From Bacteroidales bacterium (lineage in GTDB: Bacteria > Bacteroidota > Bacteroidia > Bacteroidales > UBA6680), in contig JAOARD010000017.1 of the NCBI GenBank assembly GCA_025210735.1, forward strand, positions 1 through 42,138: DNA of 42,138 nucleotides, written 5' to 3'. Made by a program: the position numbers and the translations under genes. This document shows positions 1-9,699 of the stretch, piece after piece. The stretch's first letter is position 1; each line of letters begins with the position of its first letter. A model generated the notes under the pieces. It made no database searches. It was not told where the DNA came from and was given only the letters and a program-made list of their open reading frames with translations.

Positions 1-2712
1 TATATCACCTTTGAGCGTAAGCGGATTAGTACCGATGTTACAGTTTACCGGATCAGACAGAATAAGGTTAAAACTTTCTGTTGTTTCCGATATCCCATCG
101 TCAATAGCCGGAATATTAAACGTAACAGTATTTTGTCCCGGAGTCAGAGTATATGTCTGTTTTACCGGAAAACCAGTATAATCGGTAGGGTGATTAGCTG
201 TTAAATCGCTTGTAATATAATCAATAGTGATATTCTTACTACAAGTGTGCGATAGAGTACCCAGAAAATGCAGGTTATTACCCTCAGTAGCCGCTTGATC
301 TGATATTGTAAGAACCGGAGGATTTTCATTGTCGTATATTCTTATCTGAACAGTAATAGGCGTAGTAGATATTGTATTAGTGAAGTTAGAAAGTTGTAAA
401 TCGAAATATTCGTAACCAGCTGCTTCAGGTTCATATACAGCATCGTTATTAATAGATATATCAAACGATTTAGTAATTTCGCCCGGAGCAAATGTAAGTT
501 TCGAAGGTATTGTACCAAATACATCAACACCCACAGTAGCGGTTTGCGAAACAGCAGCAACATCTACCTCAGTAGTATATCCACTGGGTTTGTCAAGCGA
601 AATAGTAACAGTAAACTTACCTGCCGGATCATCCTCATTAACTCTTATCTCAGTAGTTGTGGTAACATCCGGTTTTGGGTCACCGTCGTCTTGTATGGTA
701 ATAGTAGCTTCATCTACATTAATATTGGCATTTGTAGGTACCGATATATTTACTTTGAATGTTTCATCAGGTTCAGCTAGCAGATCTTGAGTGATATTAA
801 CATCTACATCAATATAATCGTCTCCTGCGGGAATAGTAAAAGTGTTCTGAACCGAACCAAAATCTTCATTTAAACCAGCAGTTTCTCCAGTAGTAGTAAG
901 ATAAAATGAAACAGGATCAGTAATAGCATGTGTAAGGTTAACACGTACCTGAATAGTACCATCTGCCTCATTAACAGTTTTGCTTACAATTTCCAGACAA
1001 GGTCTTACAACAATAGCATTAGACGGAAAAGTCTCAATCCACCCACCATTACATGGAGTAAGTCCTGTAGCCATATATCGTCCGGGATCTGTAATAGTAA
1101 TTATAGCATTGTGTTCTCCCGGAATCTGAACGCCGTTATTGTACCAGTTGTATGAAGGAAATAATCCTGCATCAACATTAAGATCCATATCTCCGGCACA
1201 CAGAGCACCTCCGGATATGTGAGGTCTTCCTGCAATCTGAGGTTTATCGCCAAAACCGGAGTAGTAACCTCCTGCACCAACAATACTACTCTCAACAGAT
1301 AATGAAACATTAATAGCACCTTCAGAGCTAACCTCAAAGTTCCAGTTATTTGCTATAGCACCAAATGTGTTTTGGAGCTGGTTCTTTGTAATAGAGTATG
1401 TTTCCCAGTATATATTTCCGGAAACTGCTTTTGCCCATGCTTTTGGTACATTGGTACCGTTTATGGATACCTGCGATCCTTCCTGGGTAATAATGTTAAT
1501 AATAGGATTTACTGTTTTTCCCAGATTAACCAGCGTATTGGCATATGATATATTTGCTGAGTGATCGGCAGTACATTTAAGCGGAGGGATAAAGCTAAAT
1601 CCTCCGGTAGCAGTACTAGTACTACCAAACAGTGTTTGATACACATATATATTATCAGAAGCGAGAATATGTAAGTTGTTATTACTATCATATTCACTCT
1701 CATTTAGTATTACATAATCTCCGGCATTTGTCATAGTATTACCCCAACCACCTCCATTAAGACTAAGTTGTACATTGTCTTCAGCAGCAACAACAATAAC
1801 CTTCTCTACACTATTTTTTCCGAAACCTCTCTGAACAATATATTCATCGGCAACAATATTGTCAGGTACAATCTGATCAAACCCCATATCTCTGGTAGAT
1901 CTTGAAGCAGAAGAACACCATGATCCGGTAATTACAGCCACAGGTTTGTTTGAGGTTATATGTGTACCATTCATTGTATTAATGGTATTTGTGTTGTTGT
2001 TAAGGTCATCAAAAGTAGCACCAAATACATATGATTCTCCTCTGTTAAGTCTTATACCTGCTCTACCACCTATTATTGTACCAACATTGTTTCCGTTGAA
2101 TCTTACACCGGGATTGTCATACGATATAAATGTATTATCCTCAGTTGCCATAACAGACATAAAGTGCAAATCTCTTGCGGCAGTATTCTCTCTTACACCA
2201 TACATATGTCCGGAGTAGAATGAACGTCCTAAACCAACTGTTCCTTTAGAGGTCATAATACCTCCCTGAGCATTTGATCTGTGCCTGATACTTACGAAGA
2301 ATGGTCTGCTTCCTGTGGCAATTATACCTTCGTTAGGCAGTGTTGTGTTAACCTGACCATCGCCAATAACACCAATAACATTGTTCTCTACCTTTAAGCC
2401 TGAAGGTCCAGAAAAAGAGACAACACCCATATTGATTATCCGTGGAGTACTTTTACTTATAGATACTGTTGTTGTCCATGTTCCATCTCCATTTGTAAGA
2501 GTAACATTAAACGGTGTTGTCTCTCCTGTAGAGAGTACGATAGCATGATCTTTGTAGTCGCCTGATGTCCTGTCGGCTGCCCATGCTGGTGGAATGTAGT
2601 GAGTCATATCTAACTGAGAAAATGCATTCTCAAAAGATATTAAAAGAAAAAAAGCGATAAGTACAAGTCTACTTATTTTTGTTGTAATTTGTCGGAGTAT
2701 ATTTTCGTTCAT
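1..2712 (-). CDS. Large secreted surface protein, IgGFc-binding-like domain plus Calx-beta repeats (5' part; gene leaves window on the left)
   Basis: The frame stays open for 904 codons from the ATG at 2712 to the window edge. The N-terminus is a signal peptide (hydrophobic stretch ending FENAFSQ, about residues 1-32). Residues of about 60-470 read like the IgGFc-binding N-terminal domain found in many Bacteroidota and marine surface proteins, with motifs such as SVMATEDNT, LNRGESYVFGAT, GIRLNRG and PVAVITGSW. After an Ig-like stretch (NWYNNGVQIPG) come at least two or three Calx-beta repeats between about residues 560 and 880, with motifs VNEADGTIQVRV, PDETFKVNIS and FAPGEITKSFDI. Proteins of this layout are usually cell-surface adhesin-like and often end in a gliding/T9SS C-terminal sorting domain; that end is outside the window, so secretion by T9SS is inference. 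The ligand is unknown. Confidence 0.85.
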   Translation of the reverse strand, partial: MNENILRQITTKISRLVLIAFFLLISFENAFSQLDMTHYIPPAWAADRTSGDYKDHAIVLSTGETTPFNVTLTNGDGTWTTTVSISKSTPRIINMGVVSFSGPSGLKVENNVIGVIGDGQVNTTLPNEGIIATGSRPFFVSIRHRSNAQGGIMTSKGTVGLGRSFYSGHMYGVRENTAARDLHFMSVMATEDNTFISYDNPGVRFNGNNVGTIIGGRAGIRLNRGESYVFGATFDDLNNNTNTINTMNGTHITSNKPVAVITGSWCSSASRSTRDMGFDQIVPDNIVADEYIVQRGFGKNSVEKVIVVAAEDNVQLSLNGGGWGNTMTNAGDYVILNESEYDSNNNLHILASDNIYVYQTLFGSTSTATGGFSFIPPLKCTADHSANISYANTLVNLGKTVNPIINIITQEGSQVSINGTNVPKAWAKAVSGNIYWETYSITKNQLQNTFGAIANNWNFEVSSEGAINVSLSVESSIVGAGGYYSGFGDKPQIAGRPHISGGALCAGDMDLNVDAGLFPSYNWYNNGVQIPGEHNAIITITDPGRYMATGLTPCNGGWIETFPSNAIVVRPCLEIVSKTVNEADGTIQVRVNLTHAITDPVSFYLTTTGETAGLNEDFGSVQNTFTIPAGDDYIDVDVNITQDLLAEPDETFKVNISVPTNANINVDEATITIQDDGDPKPDVTTTTEIRVNEDDPAGKFTVTISLDKPSGYTTEVDVAAVSQTATVGVDVFGTIPSKLTFAPGEITKSFDISINNDAVYEPEAAGYEYFDLQLSNFTNTISTTPITVQIRIYDNENPPVLTISDQAATEGNNLHFLGTLSHTCSKNITIDYITSDLTANHPTDYTGFPVKQTYTLTPGQNTVTFNIPAIDDGISETTESFNLILSDPVNCNIGTNPLTLKGDI

Positions 2713-3127
2713 ACTATTATGTTAAAATATTAGTAAAACAGTGTTCAAATATAATTATAAAAAATGTTCCTTTTGATACATATGTTAAGTTATGTAACTG
2801 TTTGTAATCAAAAAGAATATAAATGTAAACATTAAGTTTGCAAACTGTTATACGTATGACTGGGCATTTTGTTCGGAAAATTGTATAAGATAGCTTTATT
2901 TTTATATCAGAATCAGGTAATGTTTATTATTTTTGACAATAAGAAGAGGTGTGTAAATATAAGATTTGCACAGTGTTATTGGAGCGTTTGCCTCATTTTA
3001 CTCGAAACTACCTTTGGTTTTACCCAAAAGCACGCCTGCCTTCTGAAATTAGATCTAAATACGTTTTTTTATAATAAAAAAGGTGCCATATAAAATGACA
3101 CCCAAAACAATTTATATTATTGTTAAT
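2713..3127. other. Gene-free AT-rich spacer between two minus-strand genes
   Basis: It holds the leader of the surface-protein gene and the terminator of the response-regulator gene. A TATATTTG box (TAnnTTTG type) sits at 2746-2753 on the minus strand, about 35 nt before the surface-protein ATG, but I see no -33 TTG at the right distance. A 74-codon plus-strand frame here starts at TTG, runs through the terminator and has no recognisable protein features, so I did not call it. Confidence 0.5.
3074..3102 (-). terminator. Rho-independent terminator of the response-regulator gene
   Basis: Read on the minus strand: stem GGTGTCA, loop TTTTATA, stem TGGCACC (one G-U pair), followed at once by six T. 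It lies 26 nt after the stop codon of the OmpR/PhoB-type gene. Confidence 0.85.
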
Positions 3128-3808
3128 TTAAGCTATAAATTTGTAACCAACACCTTTCACAGTTTTAATATACTCATCGCCAAGTTTCTCTCTTAGTTTT
3201 CTTATATGTACATCAATAGTTCTGTCTCCAACAATAATCTCATCGCCCCATACTTTTGTATATATCTCCTCTCTGGTAAATACCTTATCTGGTTTTGAGT
3301 GTAAAAGAGCTAACAACTCAAACTCTTTCTTTGGCAGACTAAGCTCATTGCCATCTTGTATAATAATATATCTCTCTTTGTCAACCAATATTCCATGTAC
3401 AGGTTCTGCCTCAACTTTTGCCTTACCCCCAACTCTTTTAAGTAATGCTTTAACTCTGCTTACCAGAACCTTAGGTTTAATAGGCTTGTTTATATAGTCA
3501 TCTCCTCCTGCATCAAAACCAGCAATTTGTGAGTAATCTTCGTTTCTTGCCGTCAGGAATGCTATAATAACACTTTCCATGCCATCTATGTTTCTTATTG
3601 CTTCACATGTCTCAATACCATCTAGTTCAGGCATCATTACATCAAGTATTATAAGATGAGGATTAATACCCTCTACTTTTTCAAGAGCCTCTTTGCCATT
3701 ATTTGCAGTAAAAACTTTGTAACCCTCTTTTATAAGATTGTAACCTACAAAATCAAGAATATCCTCTTCGTCATCAACAAGTAATATTCTGTAATCTGAA
3801 TTTTCCAT
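3128..3808 (-). CDS. OmpR/PhoB-family response regulator
   Basis: A 226-residue two-component regulator. The receiver domain is at about 6-120, with acidic pair D12/D13, phospho-acceptor D56 in the LDVMMP motif, T86 and K108 (NKPIKP). The C-terminal winged helix is at about 133-226 and ends in the typical GDRTIDVHIRKLREKLG and VKGVGYKF segments. Length and layout match PhoB/RprY-type proteins of Bacteroidota. No histidine kinase gene is adjacent within the window, so the partner is not identified. The divergent lipoprotein/TonB-receptor locus starts 230 nt away, which makes it a possible target. Similar receptor-lipoprotein pairs beside PhoB-like regulators made me think of phosphate control, but nothing in the sequence proves the signal. 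Confidence 0.95.
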   Translation of the reverse strand: MENSDYRILLVDDEEDILDFVGYNLIKEGYKVFTANNGKEALEKVEGINPHLIILDVMMPELDGIETCEAIRNIDGMESVIIAFLTARNEDYSQIAGFDAGGDDYINKPIKPKVLVSRVKALLKRVGGKAKVEAEPVHGILVDKERYIIIQDGNELSLPKKEFELLALLHSKPDKVFTREEIYTKVWGDEIIVGDRTIDVHIRKLREKLGDEYIKTVKGVGYKFIA

Positions 3809-3915
3809 ATCCCTGTGTTAAGTTGAATATATGTTTTCTTATGCAATAATAATAAACATAAACGTATGCAATATTAAGCTAAAGTTAAGAAAAACTATTT
3901 AGAACACAGATTTAC

Positions 3916-3952
3916 TTAACCTAACCATAATTTTTGAGTAAAGTGTGGTTAA
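3916..3952. promoter_or_regulatory. Inverted repeat in the divergent promoter region
   Basis: TTAACC at 3916-3921 is mirrored by GGTTAA at 3947-3952, and TAACC is also repeated directly at 3917-3926. It lies between the response regulator (minus) and the lipoprotein gene (plus), so it could be an operator. The repeats are short and the composition is AT-rich, so chance is possible. Confidence 0.25.
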
Positions 3953-4038
3953 TCCTGCTGTATTTAATTTGCAATGTATTCAAAAACAACAAAAACGAAA
4001 TTTAAAGAGATTAAAATAACCAAATTTAAAATCACTTA

Positions 4039-5487
4039 ATGATGAAAAGTAAATTAACAGTTACGATTTTGGGTGTTGCATTAATAGCACTAAGCTTTAC
4101 TTCTTGTAAAAAGGACGATAAAAAAGAGGTTGACCCTAAGGCAACGACTTATACTGAGTTAAATAACGTTGTTACTGTAAAAGATAAAGGGCAGGGAACA
4201 GGAACCATGACATGGGTAGCTAATAAGACTTATGTTCTTGATGGATTGGTTTTTGTAAATAGCGGGCAGACTCTTACAATTGAAGCTGGTACTGTAATTA
4301 AAGGAAAACCTGGTCAGGAAGAGAATGCAAGTGCTTTTATTGTAGCACGTGGTGGTAAAGTTATTGCTGTAGGAACTGCAGATAAGCCTATAATATTTAC
4401 TGCTGAAGCAGATCAACTAACTGGTAATATTCCATTGACTGAGCGTGGACTTTGGGGAGGAGTAATTCTTCTGGGTAGTGCAGGTCTTAACTCAACTCCG
4501 GGTGAGAGCGCAATAGAGGGAATTCCAACAACGGAGACAAGAGGACTATATGGCGGAAGTTCAAATGATGATAACTCAGGGACGTTAAAGTACATCTCTA
4601 TTCGTCATGGAGGAACAGATATTGGAGAAGGAAATGAGATTAATGGATTGACTCTTGGAGGAGTAGGTTCAGGAACAATAATAGATTATATAGAGGTTGT
4701 TGCAAATGCTGATGATGGTGTTGAGTTTTTTGGAGGAATGCCAAGAGCAAAACACATTCTTGTATCGAACTGTGGAGATGATTGCTACGACTATGATGAA
4801 GGATACCGCGGATATGGTCAGTTCTGGGTTGCAGTTCAGGATCCTGCTGCAGGTGACAGAATGGGTGAGCACGATGGAGGAACAGACCCAGAGACAGCAC
4901 AACCATATGCAGTACCAAACGTAAGTAATGCTACATACATAGGTAGAGGTGTGGATGCTGGTAAAAAGGTTATCACATTTCGTGACAATGCCGGAGGGAA
5001 GTACTATAATTCGATATTTGCAAATCAATCCAGAGGTATAGATATAGAGCTTCTTAAAGATAAAAGTGCATCATCTGTTTTGCACTCACAGTGTAGCTAT
5101 TCTCAGTTAGAGGCTGGAAATCTCGTTGTTAAAAATTCTGTATTCTTTAATGTTAAGGAGAAGTTTTTTACAGTATCAGCTCCTGGTGATTCTGTTAAAA
5201 ATGGTAATGCAGTTAAGAGTACTGAAGGAAAGCAACTTCTTACAAAAGCATGGACAGCTTATGTAAGTGCAAAGAAGACAGATATAGCAACAAAATATGC
5301 AACATTTAATAATCAGGAGACTTCAAATATACTTACTCCTGCAAATCCGATTCCTTCAGCAGGAGCTAGCGGAGCTGATTTCTCAGAGCTAGATAGCTGG
5401 TTTACTACAGTAACTTATAAAGGAGCATTTGAACCGGGTGTAGCAAACCACTGGGCTAAAGGATGGACTTTAACTTATAAAAATTAA
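4039..5487 (+). CDS. Outer-membrane lipoprotein with right-handed beta-helix-like repeats, partner of the TonB receptor
   Basis: A 482-residue protein with a lipoprotein signal (LIALSFTSC, lipidated Cys at 23; a second Met at position 2 could be the start). The body has short glycine-rich beta repeats such as GTVIKGKPGQ, GGVILLG, GTLKYISIRHGG and GTIIDYIEVVANADDGVEFFGG. This is the pattern of a Bacteroidota family often mislabelled 'multidrug transporter', commonly encoded beside a TonB-dependent receptor. I infer it is a surface-exposed binding or accessory subunit for the receptor encoded next; the ligand is unknown. Aspartate and glycine clusters (GDDCYDYDEGYRGYG, residues of about 247-261) could bind metal, which is a guess. 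A hairpin separates it from the receptor gene. Confidence 0.8.
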   Translation: MMKSKLTVTILGVALIALSFTSCKKDDKKEVDPKATTYTELNNVVTVKDKGQGTGTMTWVANKTYVLDGLVFVNSGQTLTIEAGTVIKGKPGQEENASAFIVARGGKVIAVGTADKPIIFTAEADQLTGNIPLTERGLWGGVILLGSAGLNSTPGESAIEGIPTTETRGLYGGSSNDDNSGTLKYISIRHGGTDIGEGNEINGLTLGGVGSGTIIDYIEVVANADDGVEFFGGMPRAKHILVSNCGDDCYDYDEGYRGYGQFWVAVQDPAAGDRMGEHDGGTDPETAQPYAVPNVSNATYIGRGVDAGKKVITFRDNAGGKYYNSIFANQSRGIDIELLKDKSASSVLHSQCSYSQLEAGNLVVKNSVFFNVKEKFFTVSAPGDSVKNGNAVKSTEGKQLLTKAWTAYVSAKKTDIATKYATFNNQETSNILTPANPIPSAGASGADFSELDSWFTTVTYKGAFEPGVANHWAKGWTLTYKN

Positions 5488-5513
5488 TAAGGCATAACAA
5501 TTTAAAATTTATA

Positions 5514-5535
5514 GGCAGCCCTTAAATGGGTTGCC
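5514..5535 (+). terminator. Intercistronic hairpin after the lipoprotein gene
   Basis: GGCAGCCC, loop TTAAAT, GGGTTGCC: an 8-bp stem with one G-U pair, followed by only three T. The short T tract suggests partial termination or 3'-end protection, giving more lipoprotein message than receptor message. Confidence 0.65.
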
Positions 5536-5597
5536 TTTACAATTACAGAACAGATTCTGACAAATTTCACAAACACACTAAAGAATATTATAATTAA

Positions 5598-8372
5598 ATG
5601 AGGGATTTATTATTGTTAATCAGTTTTATGTTTATCTCATTATCAACGGCGTTTTCTCAGACTGGTACAGTACAGGGAAAAATTACTGATGCATCTACAG
5701 GAGAGGAGCTTATTGGGGCAAATGTAATAATTAATGGGACGTTAAGGGGTGTAATGGCCGACTTTAACGGTGTTTATAAACTTGATAAACTTACTCCCGG
5801 AACATATTCACTAAAGTTCAGTTTTGTTTCATATGCTGATCAGGTTATAAATGACATAAGAGTAGAGGCAGGAAAAACAGTTACTTTAGATGTAAAACTA
5901 AAGGAGGCTTCAGTGTCAATAGGAGAGGTTGTTGTTGTGGCAAAAGCCTCGAAAAAAACAGAGAGTGCACTTATTGCTATTAAGCGTAAGGCTATAACTG
6001 CTGTTGATGGTATATCATCGCAACAAATGGCAAGCCTTGGAGCATCTGATGCAGCAGGAGCCCTTTCAAAGGTTACAGGAATATCGGTTCAGGGTGGGAA
6101 ATATGTATATGTAAGAGGATTGAGTGATCGTTATAGTAAAACGCTGCTTAACAATGCTGAGATACCCGGACTTGATCCTGAAAAGAATACTGTACAGATG
6201 GATATGTTTCCGTCTAATATTATTGAGAATATGATGGTCCATAAAACATATTCGGCAAATCTGCCGGGTAGTTTCACTGGTGGACTTATAGATATAGAGA
6301 CACAGGATTTCCCGAATGAGTTTAATATGAAGCTATCGGCTTCGTTTACTTATAATCCGCAGTCTTCATTTAATAAAAATTTCCTTACCGGAGAAAGGAG
6401 CTCAACAGACTGGTTAGGTTACGATAATGGATTACGTGATATACCTGAACTTGCAAAAGGTGATATTCCGGCTCGTTTTGAGAATGATCAACTTCTTACA
6501 GAGATAACAAAATCGTTTAATAAAGATATGGAACCAATAAAGTCTCGTAGCGGACTTGATCAGAGTTACTCATTGTCGTTTGGCGATAATAAAACATTGT
6601 TCGGAAAACGGTTTGGTTATAATGCAGCATTGTCATACTCACGTAAGTATAAATTTTACGATGATGGTGTTTGGGGACGTTATAAACTTAAAGATCCGGG
6701 AGCATCAATACTAAGCACAGAGCAAACATTTGACAATACGGTACGAGGTATTGATGATGTTATGTGGTCTACTCTGCTTAATTTTAATTATGAGTTGTCA
6801 GAGAATCATAAGGTTGGACTATTGGCTCTTCATAATCAGAGTGGTGAGTTTACAGCTGTATATTCAAGGGGGATTAAAAACTCTGATGATATAGGTATGT
6901 TAATGGAGATAAGAGAGCAGGAATACGTTCAAAGATCAATGACATCAGGACAGCTTAATGGTGAGCATAAACTTGGTGAGATAGATGTTAAGTGGTTATC
7001 GTCGTATACTAAATCAGTTCAGGATCAGCCTGATCAGAGATATTTTAAAAATTCAATAAACAATTGTATAGCGGAACTTGAGGCTTCTAAATATGAGATG
7101 CCTTCGCGTTACTATCGTGATATGTGGGAGACAAACTTTGATAATAAACTTGATATTACATATAAGTTTAATGTTAATAATAAGGAAGCAAAGATTGTTG
7201 CAGGTGGAGCATATCTGGCTAAGGAGAGAGATTTTGCAGAGAAGAAATTTGTGTTTAATGAGAATAGCAACTCATTTAACGGATCGATATCTGATTGGCT
7301 TTCTGATTCAAATATAAGTGCTAAGAACGGAGTATTTGTTCAGGGTAGTAAAGCAACAAACGACAGAAACAGTTACACTGCATCGCAATCGGTTACATCT
7401 GGTTATGTAATGACAGATATTGAACTGATAAATAAGTTCAGAACAATTATTGGTGTTAGAGTTGAGAATACAGATTTACTTACAGATAGTTATTCAGTAG
7501 TAAAGGAGAGTGGTAAGATTAATAAAACTGATATATTACCATCGTTTAACGGGATATATGCAATTAAAGATAATATGAATCTTCGTTTGTCGTACTCAAG
7601 AACATTGGCTCGTCCTTCGTTCAGAGAAATTGCTCCGTATGGATCAACAAACTTTGCAACGGGCGAATTAGAGGTTGGTAATCCAAGTCTGGAACTGACC
7701 AATATAGATAATATAGATTTTAAGTGGGAGTACTTTTTTAAGCACGGTGAACTTATATCTGTAAACCCTTTTTATAAATCGTTTCATAATCCTATAGAGA
7801 GAGCCTTTAATACAGAGGCTGCAAATATTGAGATTACATGGAACAATCTTGCCGATGTTGCAAATGTTTATGGTGTTGAGATTGAGATGCGTAAGAAACT
7901 TGATTTTATAAAACCGCTTACCAATTTTACACTTGGGGGTAATGTAACGTTTGTTAAGTCAGAAATTAAGTATGGAGATAAAGAACTTGCAATTAAACGT
8001 CAGTTAGATTCTGACCATTCAGATACGCGTCAGATGACAGGACAGGCACCATACATTACAAATGTATATCTTAGTTATAATAATAAGGAGTATGGACTTG
8101 GCGCAAATGTCAGCTATAGTACAACAGGTGATAAATTATACCTAGTAAATGCAAAGAATGTTCCTGATGTGTATGAGAAAGGCAAACATAATCTGGACTT
8201 TAATATAAGCAAGAGTATTATGAAGAACAGGTTTAAGGTTAAGTTTGCTGTTAAGAATATACTTGATTCAAAGAGTGAGTTTACCTATGACTTTAAAGGA
8301 ACAGAGTATATGTATAATAGTTACGGATGGGGACGTTCATTTTCGTTAGGATTTTCATATACAATTAAATAG
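5598..8372 (+). CDS. TonB-dependent outer-membrane receptor with N-terminal carboxypeptidase-regulatory-like domain
   Basis: A 924-residue protein. The signal peptide ends at about TAFSQ (residues 1-21). A CarboxypepD_reg-like beta-sandwich follows at about 24-110 (VQGKITDASTGEELIGANVII, GVYKLDKLTPGTY), then the plug domain at about 135-250 (GKYVYVRGLSDRYSKTLLNNAEIPGLDPEK, FPSNIIENMMV), then a long beta-barrel with LRLSYSRTLARPSFREIAPYG around residue 657 and a C-terminal strand ending in aromatic FSLGFSYTIK. It imports a substrate across the outer membrane using TonB energy. It is not a SusC with a SusD partner; its partner appears to be the upstream beta-helix lipoprotein. The plug motif VRGL.DRY is common in receptors of this lipoprotein-linked class. 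The substrate cannot be read from the sequence. Confidence 0.93.
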   Translation: MRDLLLLISFMFISLSTAFSQTGTVQGKITDASTGEELIGANVIINGTLRGVMADFNGVYKLDKLTPGTYSLKFSFVSYADQVINDIRVEAGKTVTLDVKLKEASVSIGEVVVVAKASKKTESALIAIKRKAITAVDGISSQQMASLGASDAAGALSKVTGISVQGGKYVYVRGLSDRYSKTLLNNAEIPGLDPEKNTVQMDMFPSNIIENMMVHKTYSANLPGSFTGGLIDIETQDFPNEFNMKLSASFTYNPQSSFNKNFLTGERSSTDWLGYDNGLRDIPELAKGDIPARFENDQLLTEITKSFNKDMEPIKSRSGLDQSYSLSFGDNKTLFGKRFGYNAALSYSRKYKFYDDGVWGRYKLKDPGASILSTEQTFDNTVRGIDDVMWSTLLNFNYELSENHKVGLLALHNQSGEFTAVYSRGIKNSDDIGMLMEIREQEYVQRSMTSGQLNGEHKLGEIDVKWLSSYTKSVQDQPDQRYFKNSINNCIAELEASKYEMPSRYYRDMWETNFDNKLDITYKFNVNNKEAKIVAGGAYLAKERDFAEKKFVFNENSNSFNGSISDWLSDSNISAKNGVFVQGSKATNDRNSYTASQSVTSGYVMTDIELINKFRTIIGVRVENTDLLTDSYSVVKESGKINKTDILPSFNGIYAIKDNMNLRLSYSRTLARPSFREIAPYGSTNFATGELEVGNPSLELTNIDNIDFKWEYFFKHGELISVNPFYKSFHNPIERAFNTEAANIEITWNNLADVANVYGVEIEMRKKLDFIKPLTNFTLGGNVTFVKSEIKYGDKELAIKRQLDSDHSDTRQMTGQAPYITNVYLSYNNKEYGLGANVSYSTTGDKLYLVNAKNVPDVYEKGKHNLDFNISKSIMKNRFKVKFAVKNILDSKSEFTYDFKGTEYMYNSYGWGRSFSLGFSYTIK

Positions 8373-8408
8373 ATTATTAATAGCATTTTACACATTAAAT
8401 AGGAAGAG

Positions 8409-8870
8409 ATGAAAAGATATTTGATATTATATATATTATTGATTCTGAATTCAGTATCGTTTGCACAGAGCGTTAAAAAAGATAGTAAAGGCATTTATTA
8501 TAATAAGGATAATAAGAAATATACAGGGTTGTATATTAGTAAATGGGAGAACGGAAATAACCGCATTGAGATAAACATTAAAAATGGTCTCCAACATGGA
8601 TTTACGTATCTTTACTATAAAAATGGCAAGAAGCAGGAACAGCGTTATTACAACAACGGTAAAATGGATGGTCAGTGGATTACATGGAATGAAGAATCTA
8701 TGAAAACAGCTGAGGCTAACTACAATAATGGTGTTAAACACGGAAAATGGTATGTATGGAGTAACAGTGGTGTACTGCTCTATGATATGACATATACAAA
8801 TGGTAAAAAAACAGGAACCTGGATTATATATAACCATAATGGCGATAAGGTTGCTGAAAAGAGATATTAG
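8409..8870 (+). CDS. Secreted MORN-like repeat protein (YwqK-type repeats)
   Basis: A 153-residue protein with a signal peptide (MKRYLILYILLILNSVSFAQ) and about four tandem repeats of the form NG..HG.W..Y..NG.K, for example NGLQHGFTYLYYKNGKK, NNGKMDGQWITW, NNGVKHGKWYVW and TNGKKTGTWIIYNHNG. This is the MORN-variant repeat that databases often label 'YwqK family antitoxin'; a secreted copy with no toxin beside it argues against an antitoxin role. It follows the TonB receptor by 36 nt and precedes a strong terminator, so it is probably the last gene of that operon. Confidence 0.8.
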   Translation: MKRYLILYILLILNSVSFAQSVKKDSKGIYYNKDNKKYTGLYISKWENGNNRIEINIKNGLQHGFTYLYYKNGKKQEQRYYNNGKMDGQWITWNEESMKTAEANYNNGVKHGKWYVWSNSGVLLYDMTYTNGKKTGTWIIYNHNGDKVAEKRY

Positions 8871-8902
8871 TGGTGTTTGTTGATAAACAAATCTGTTTAC
8901 TT

Positions 8903-8935
8903 AAACCCCGACTGCGCAATGTAGTTGGGGTTTTT
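8903..8935 (+). terminator. Rho-independent terminator at a convergent gene end
   Basis: Stem AAACCCCGACT, 9-nt loop, AGTTGGGGTTT (one G-U), then TT. It ends the receptor operon; the LytTR gene arrives from the other side and stops 9 nt away, so it may serve both. Confidence 0.85.
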
Positions 8936-8943
8936 GTAGTTAT

Positions 8944-9699
8944 CTAGTCCTTATTTTCTAACCTTAAAAGAAGCTGACTTTTAAAAGTTCTGCTTACGGT
9001 GATATTTTCATTACCAACATGTACTTTGTTCCCGTCTACCATAGTAATTTTATCAAGAGCTACTATGTATGATTTATGAATGCGCATAAAGTTCTCTTTG
9101 GGTAGAATCTCCTCTAATCTCTTTAAAGAGTATAAACTCATTTGCTTACCTGACTTAGTATGAAATACAACGTATTCTAAAGCTCCTTCAATAAATAGTA
9201 TGTCATCAAACTGAATCTTAACAAACTTCCTGTCTATTTTTACTATTATAAAATCATCTCTCTTTTCAGGTCTTTCATGTATTTTTTCATACTTATCGCT
9301 CTCATCACCAAGTTTACTTTTTATCTCAGTAATATTAATTGCTTTATTAACAGCTTTAAGAAATCTTGGAAAAGTTACAGGTTTTACCAGATACTCTATA
9401 GCATCAATCTCAAAGGCTTTTACTGCATATTCAGAATAAGCAGTAACAAATATTACAAGAGGAGGGATAGACATTCTAAGATTCTCCACAAATTCAATCC
9501 CCAGAATATCGTCCATCTCAATATCAGTGAATATGAGATCAATTTTATTCTCTTTCAGAACATTTGATATTGCTAAAGGAGAGTCAAAAGTTCCTACAAG
9601 ATTTAGCTCTGGAATTTTTTTTATATAGTCAGCCAAAAGCCTGCGAGCCAGAAATTCATCATCTACCACAATACAGTTTATTTTTTTCTCACTATTCAT
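8944..9699 (-). CDS. LytTR-family response regulator
   Basis: A 251-residue regulator. The receiver domain is at about 7-125 with D13/D14 and the acceptor D59 (FTDIEM). The C-terminal LytTR DNA-binding domain is at about 150-250 (VKIQFDDILFIEGALEYVVFHT, FMRIHKSYIVALDKI, ITVSRTFKSQLL). The usual IEMPGMSG after the acceptor Asp reads IEMDDILG here, a mild departure. The gene overlaps the 3' end of the LytS-like kinase gene by 8 nt, so the two are translationally coupled. The pair is divergent from an RND efflux operon, its most likely target (see the repeats at 10802-10831). Confidence 0.95.
   Translation of the reverse strand: MNSEKKINCIVVDDEFLARRLLADYIKKIPELNLVGTFDSPLAISNVLKENKIDLIFTDIEMDDILGIEFVENLRMSIPPLVIFVTAYSEYAVKAFEIDAIEYLVKPVTFPRFLKAVNKAINITEIKSKLGDESDKYEKIHERPEKRDDFIIVKIDRKFVKIQFDDILFIEGALEYVVFHTKSGKQMSLYSLKRLEEILPKENFMRIHKSYIVALDKITMVDGNKVHVGNENITVSRTFKSQLLLRLENKD

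Noticed and set aside
2869..3093. 74-codon plus-strand frame
   Set aside because: TTG start, no protein-like features, and it overlaps the terminator of the opposite gene.
8409..8870. Antitoxin of a toxin-antitoxin pair (YwqK label)
   Set aside because: The protein has a signal peptide, lies in a TonB-receptor operon and no toxin gene is adjacent.
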